In this document: piece after piece, positions 49,864 through 50,537 of the stretch
Numbering within the stretch: the first letter of the stretch is position 1
Layout of the letters: each line of letters begins with the position of its first letter
NCBI GenBank assembly: GCA_944388865.1
Contig: CALXKM010000023.1
Span: 1-50,537, forward strand
Direction of reading: 5' to 3'
DNA length: 50,537 nt
From: an uncultured Duodenibacillus sp.
GTDB taxonomy: Bacteria; Pseudomonadota; Gammaproteobacteria; Burkholderiales; Burkholderiaceae_F
Position numbers and translations under genes: made by a program
Notes under the pieces: model-generated
The model's database searches: none
Told to the model about the DNA's origin: nothing
The model's input: the letters and a program-made list of their open reading frames with translations, nothing else

Positions 49864-50537
49864 ATGGATACCGCTATGTCTACATCTCAACGCAACATGA
49901 CGCCCAGTGAACTGATGGCCCTCGTTCCTTCATCAGCTCCTGCCGGGCTTAAGCTCAACTGGAACAAAACCGCGGGCAAGTGGTACTACTACATCTCAAG
50001 CTATAGCTATGACCCGAATAAAAAACGTTCGGTTGAGAGCCGCACTTTGGTAGGTCATCTCAACAAGGACAACGAGTTCGTCTTCAATCAGCGCTACCTT
50101 CTGAGTTTGCGCGCTGCCAGAGCAAAGCCATCAATACCTGACGAGCAGACAAAGAATCTCATCAGAGACACTCGCAGCCAGTGCTCCGAGATGCTTCCGG
50201 ATCACCGAGCTCCTGCTCTGGTTGTCTATCCGCTCGATATTATTTTCGTCGTCTCATTTCTATCGAGTCTGTGCGGCGGATCCAACTGCATGCAGATTGC
50301 AGACTACTGGAAGACTCATCGTGATTATTTGGCGCAGCTTTTCGAGGAGTTCCCAAACAAAGACATCTCGCACGACACCGTGCACCGGGTTCTTATGCTG
50401 TGCGATCCAGACAAATTTGAAGAACTTTTCCGCACTTTTGCATTGCGCTTGGTCAATGAGGTGGGCTCGAGAGTTGTGAATTTTGATGGGCAAATGGTTC
50501 GAGCAACCAAACAATCTGAGACAGGGAAAAATGCACG
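49864..50537 (+). mobile_element. ISAs1-like transposase gene, cut by the window end
   Basis: A frame of 224 codons runs off the right edge. Residues from about 118 on match ISAs1/H-repeat transposases: YPLDIIFVVSFLSSLCGG (YPLDEILFLALCAVLCG in relatives), ISHDTVHRVLMLCDPDKFEELF, and NFDGQMVRAT in place of ALDGKTLRGS, with the first catalytic Asp. The first 115 residues are unusual: LKLNWNKTAGKWYYYISSYS and KKRSVESRTLVGHLNKDN, then FVFNQRYLLSLR, look like the N-terminal domain of other transposase families (IS1634-like). AAAGG precedes the ATG with 6 nt spacing; an inner ATG at 49876 is the alternative. The rest of the element is not visible. Confidence 0.8.

Noticed and set aside
251-50537. 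CRISPR array, tRNA or rRNA genes
   Set aside because: I looked for regular direct repeats and cloverleaf or rRNA signatures in the intergenic regions and saw none. The hairpin at 42919-42964 is not tRNA-like. A tRNA search program would be decisive.

Overview
The window is about 50.5 kb of a GC-moderate, densely packed bacterial chromosome. The gene complement points to a Gram-negative betaproteobacterium, most likely an anaerobic or microaerophilic gut member of the Burkholderiales such as Sutterellaceae. The basis is exported FAD/FMN fumarate-reductase-like flavoproteins, a PhnD-type sensor kinase beside a flavoprotein and a tetraheme cytochrome, LolCD, IspH, RpmB-RpmG and a MogA close to the E. 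coli protein. The taxon is an inference. I saw no rRNA, tRNA or CRISPR array.

Layout. 0.2-8.9 kb is housekeeping and transport: htpX (-), darP/yjgA, a MogA-carboxylesterase fusion, an exported FMN+FAD flavoprotein reductase, an MFS transporter (-) and lysP. 9.3-15.0 kb is an accessory module on the + strand: a CobS/MoxR-like AAA ATPase, a small overlapping ORF pair, an unrecognised 518-aa protein, a TraD-type coupling protein with a degenerate Walker A, and a DUF4400-like membrane protein. It looks like an incomplete SXT/PFGI-like conjugation segment. 15.1-16.8 kb is an IscB RNA-guided nuclease gene (-) with a structured omega-RNA region upstream, bracketed by an 18-bp perfect inverted repeat. 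16.8-21.1 kb holds an exported flavodoxin-fold reductase (-), a strongly structured intergenic region with an interleaved (pseudoknot-order) set of helices, and a FecBCD/BtuFCD-type ABC importer.

21.2-26.6 kb: a double-domain FKBP isomerase (-), then a self-contained respiratory cassette of visibly AT-richer sequence. It has a TtrS-like sensor kinase, a FixJ/TtrR-like regulator, a Tat-exported flavoprotein and a tetraheme cytochrome c. 26.6-30.3 kb: promoter, trp leader peptide with Trp-Arg-Trp, attenuator, then trpD-trpB-trpA only. 30.4-36.0 kb: RidA-like protein (-), GNAT acetyltransferase, RhlE-type helicase, small lipoprotein, Xaa-Pro aminopeptidase. 36.3-40.6 kb: an RND efflux pair without an outer-membrane channel gene. 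40.7-41.5 kb: a VapBC-type toxin-antitoxin pair (-) with a palindromic operator. 41.6-49.3 kb: tcdA, a universal stress protein, a small hypothetical, an Ogt-like methyltransferase and ispH (-), rpmB-rpmG, ybaK, and lolC-lolD-tatD in overlapping order. The window ends inside an ISAs1-like transposase gene with an unusual N-terminal region.

The most unusual items are the IscB/omega-RNA locus with its inverted repeats, the incomplete conjugation module with altered ATP-binding motifs, the pseudoknot-order leader before the ABC importer, the two-component flavoprotein/cytochrome cassette, the attenuated trpDBA operon lacking trpE/G/C/F, and the MogA-esterase fusion.
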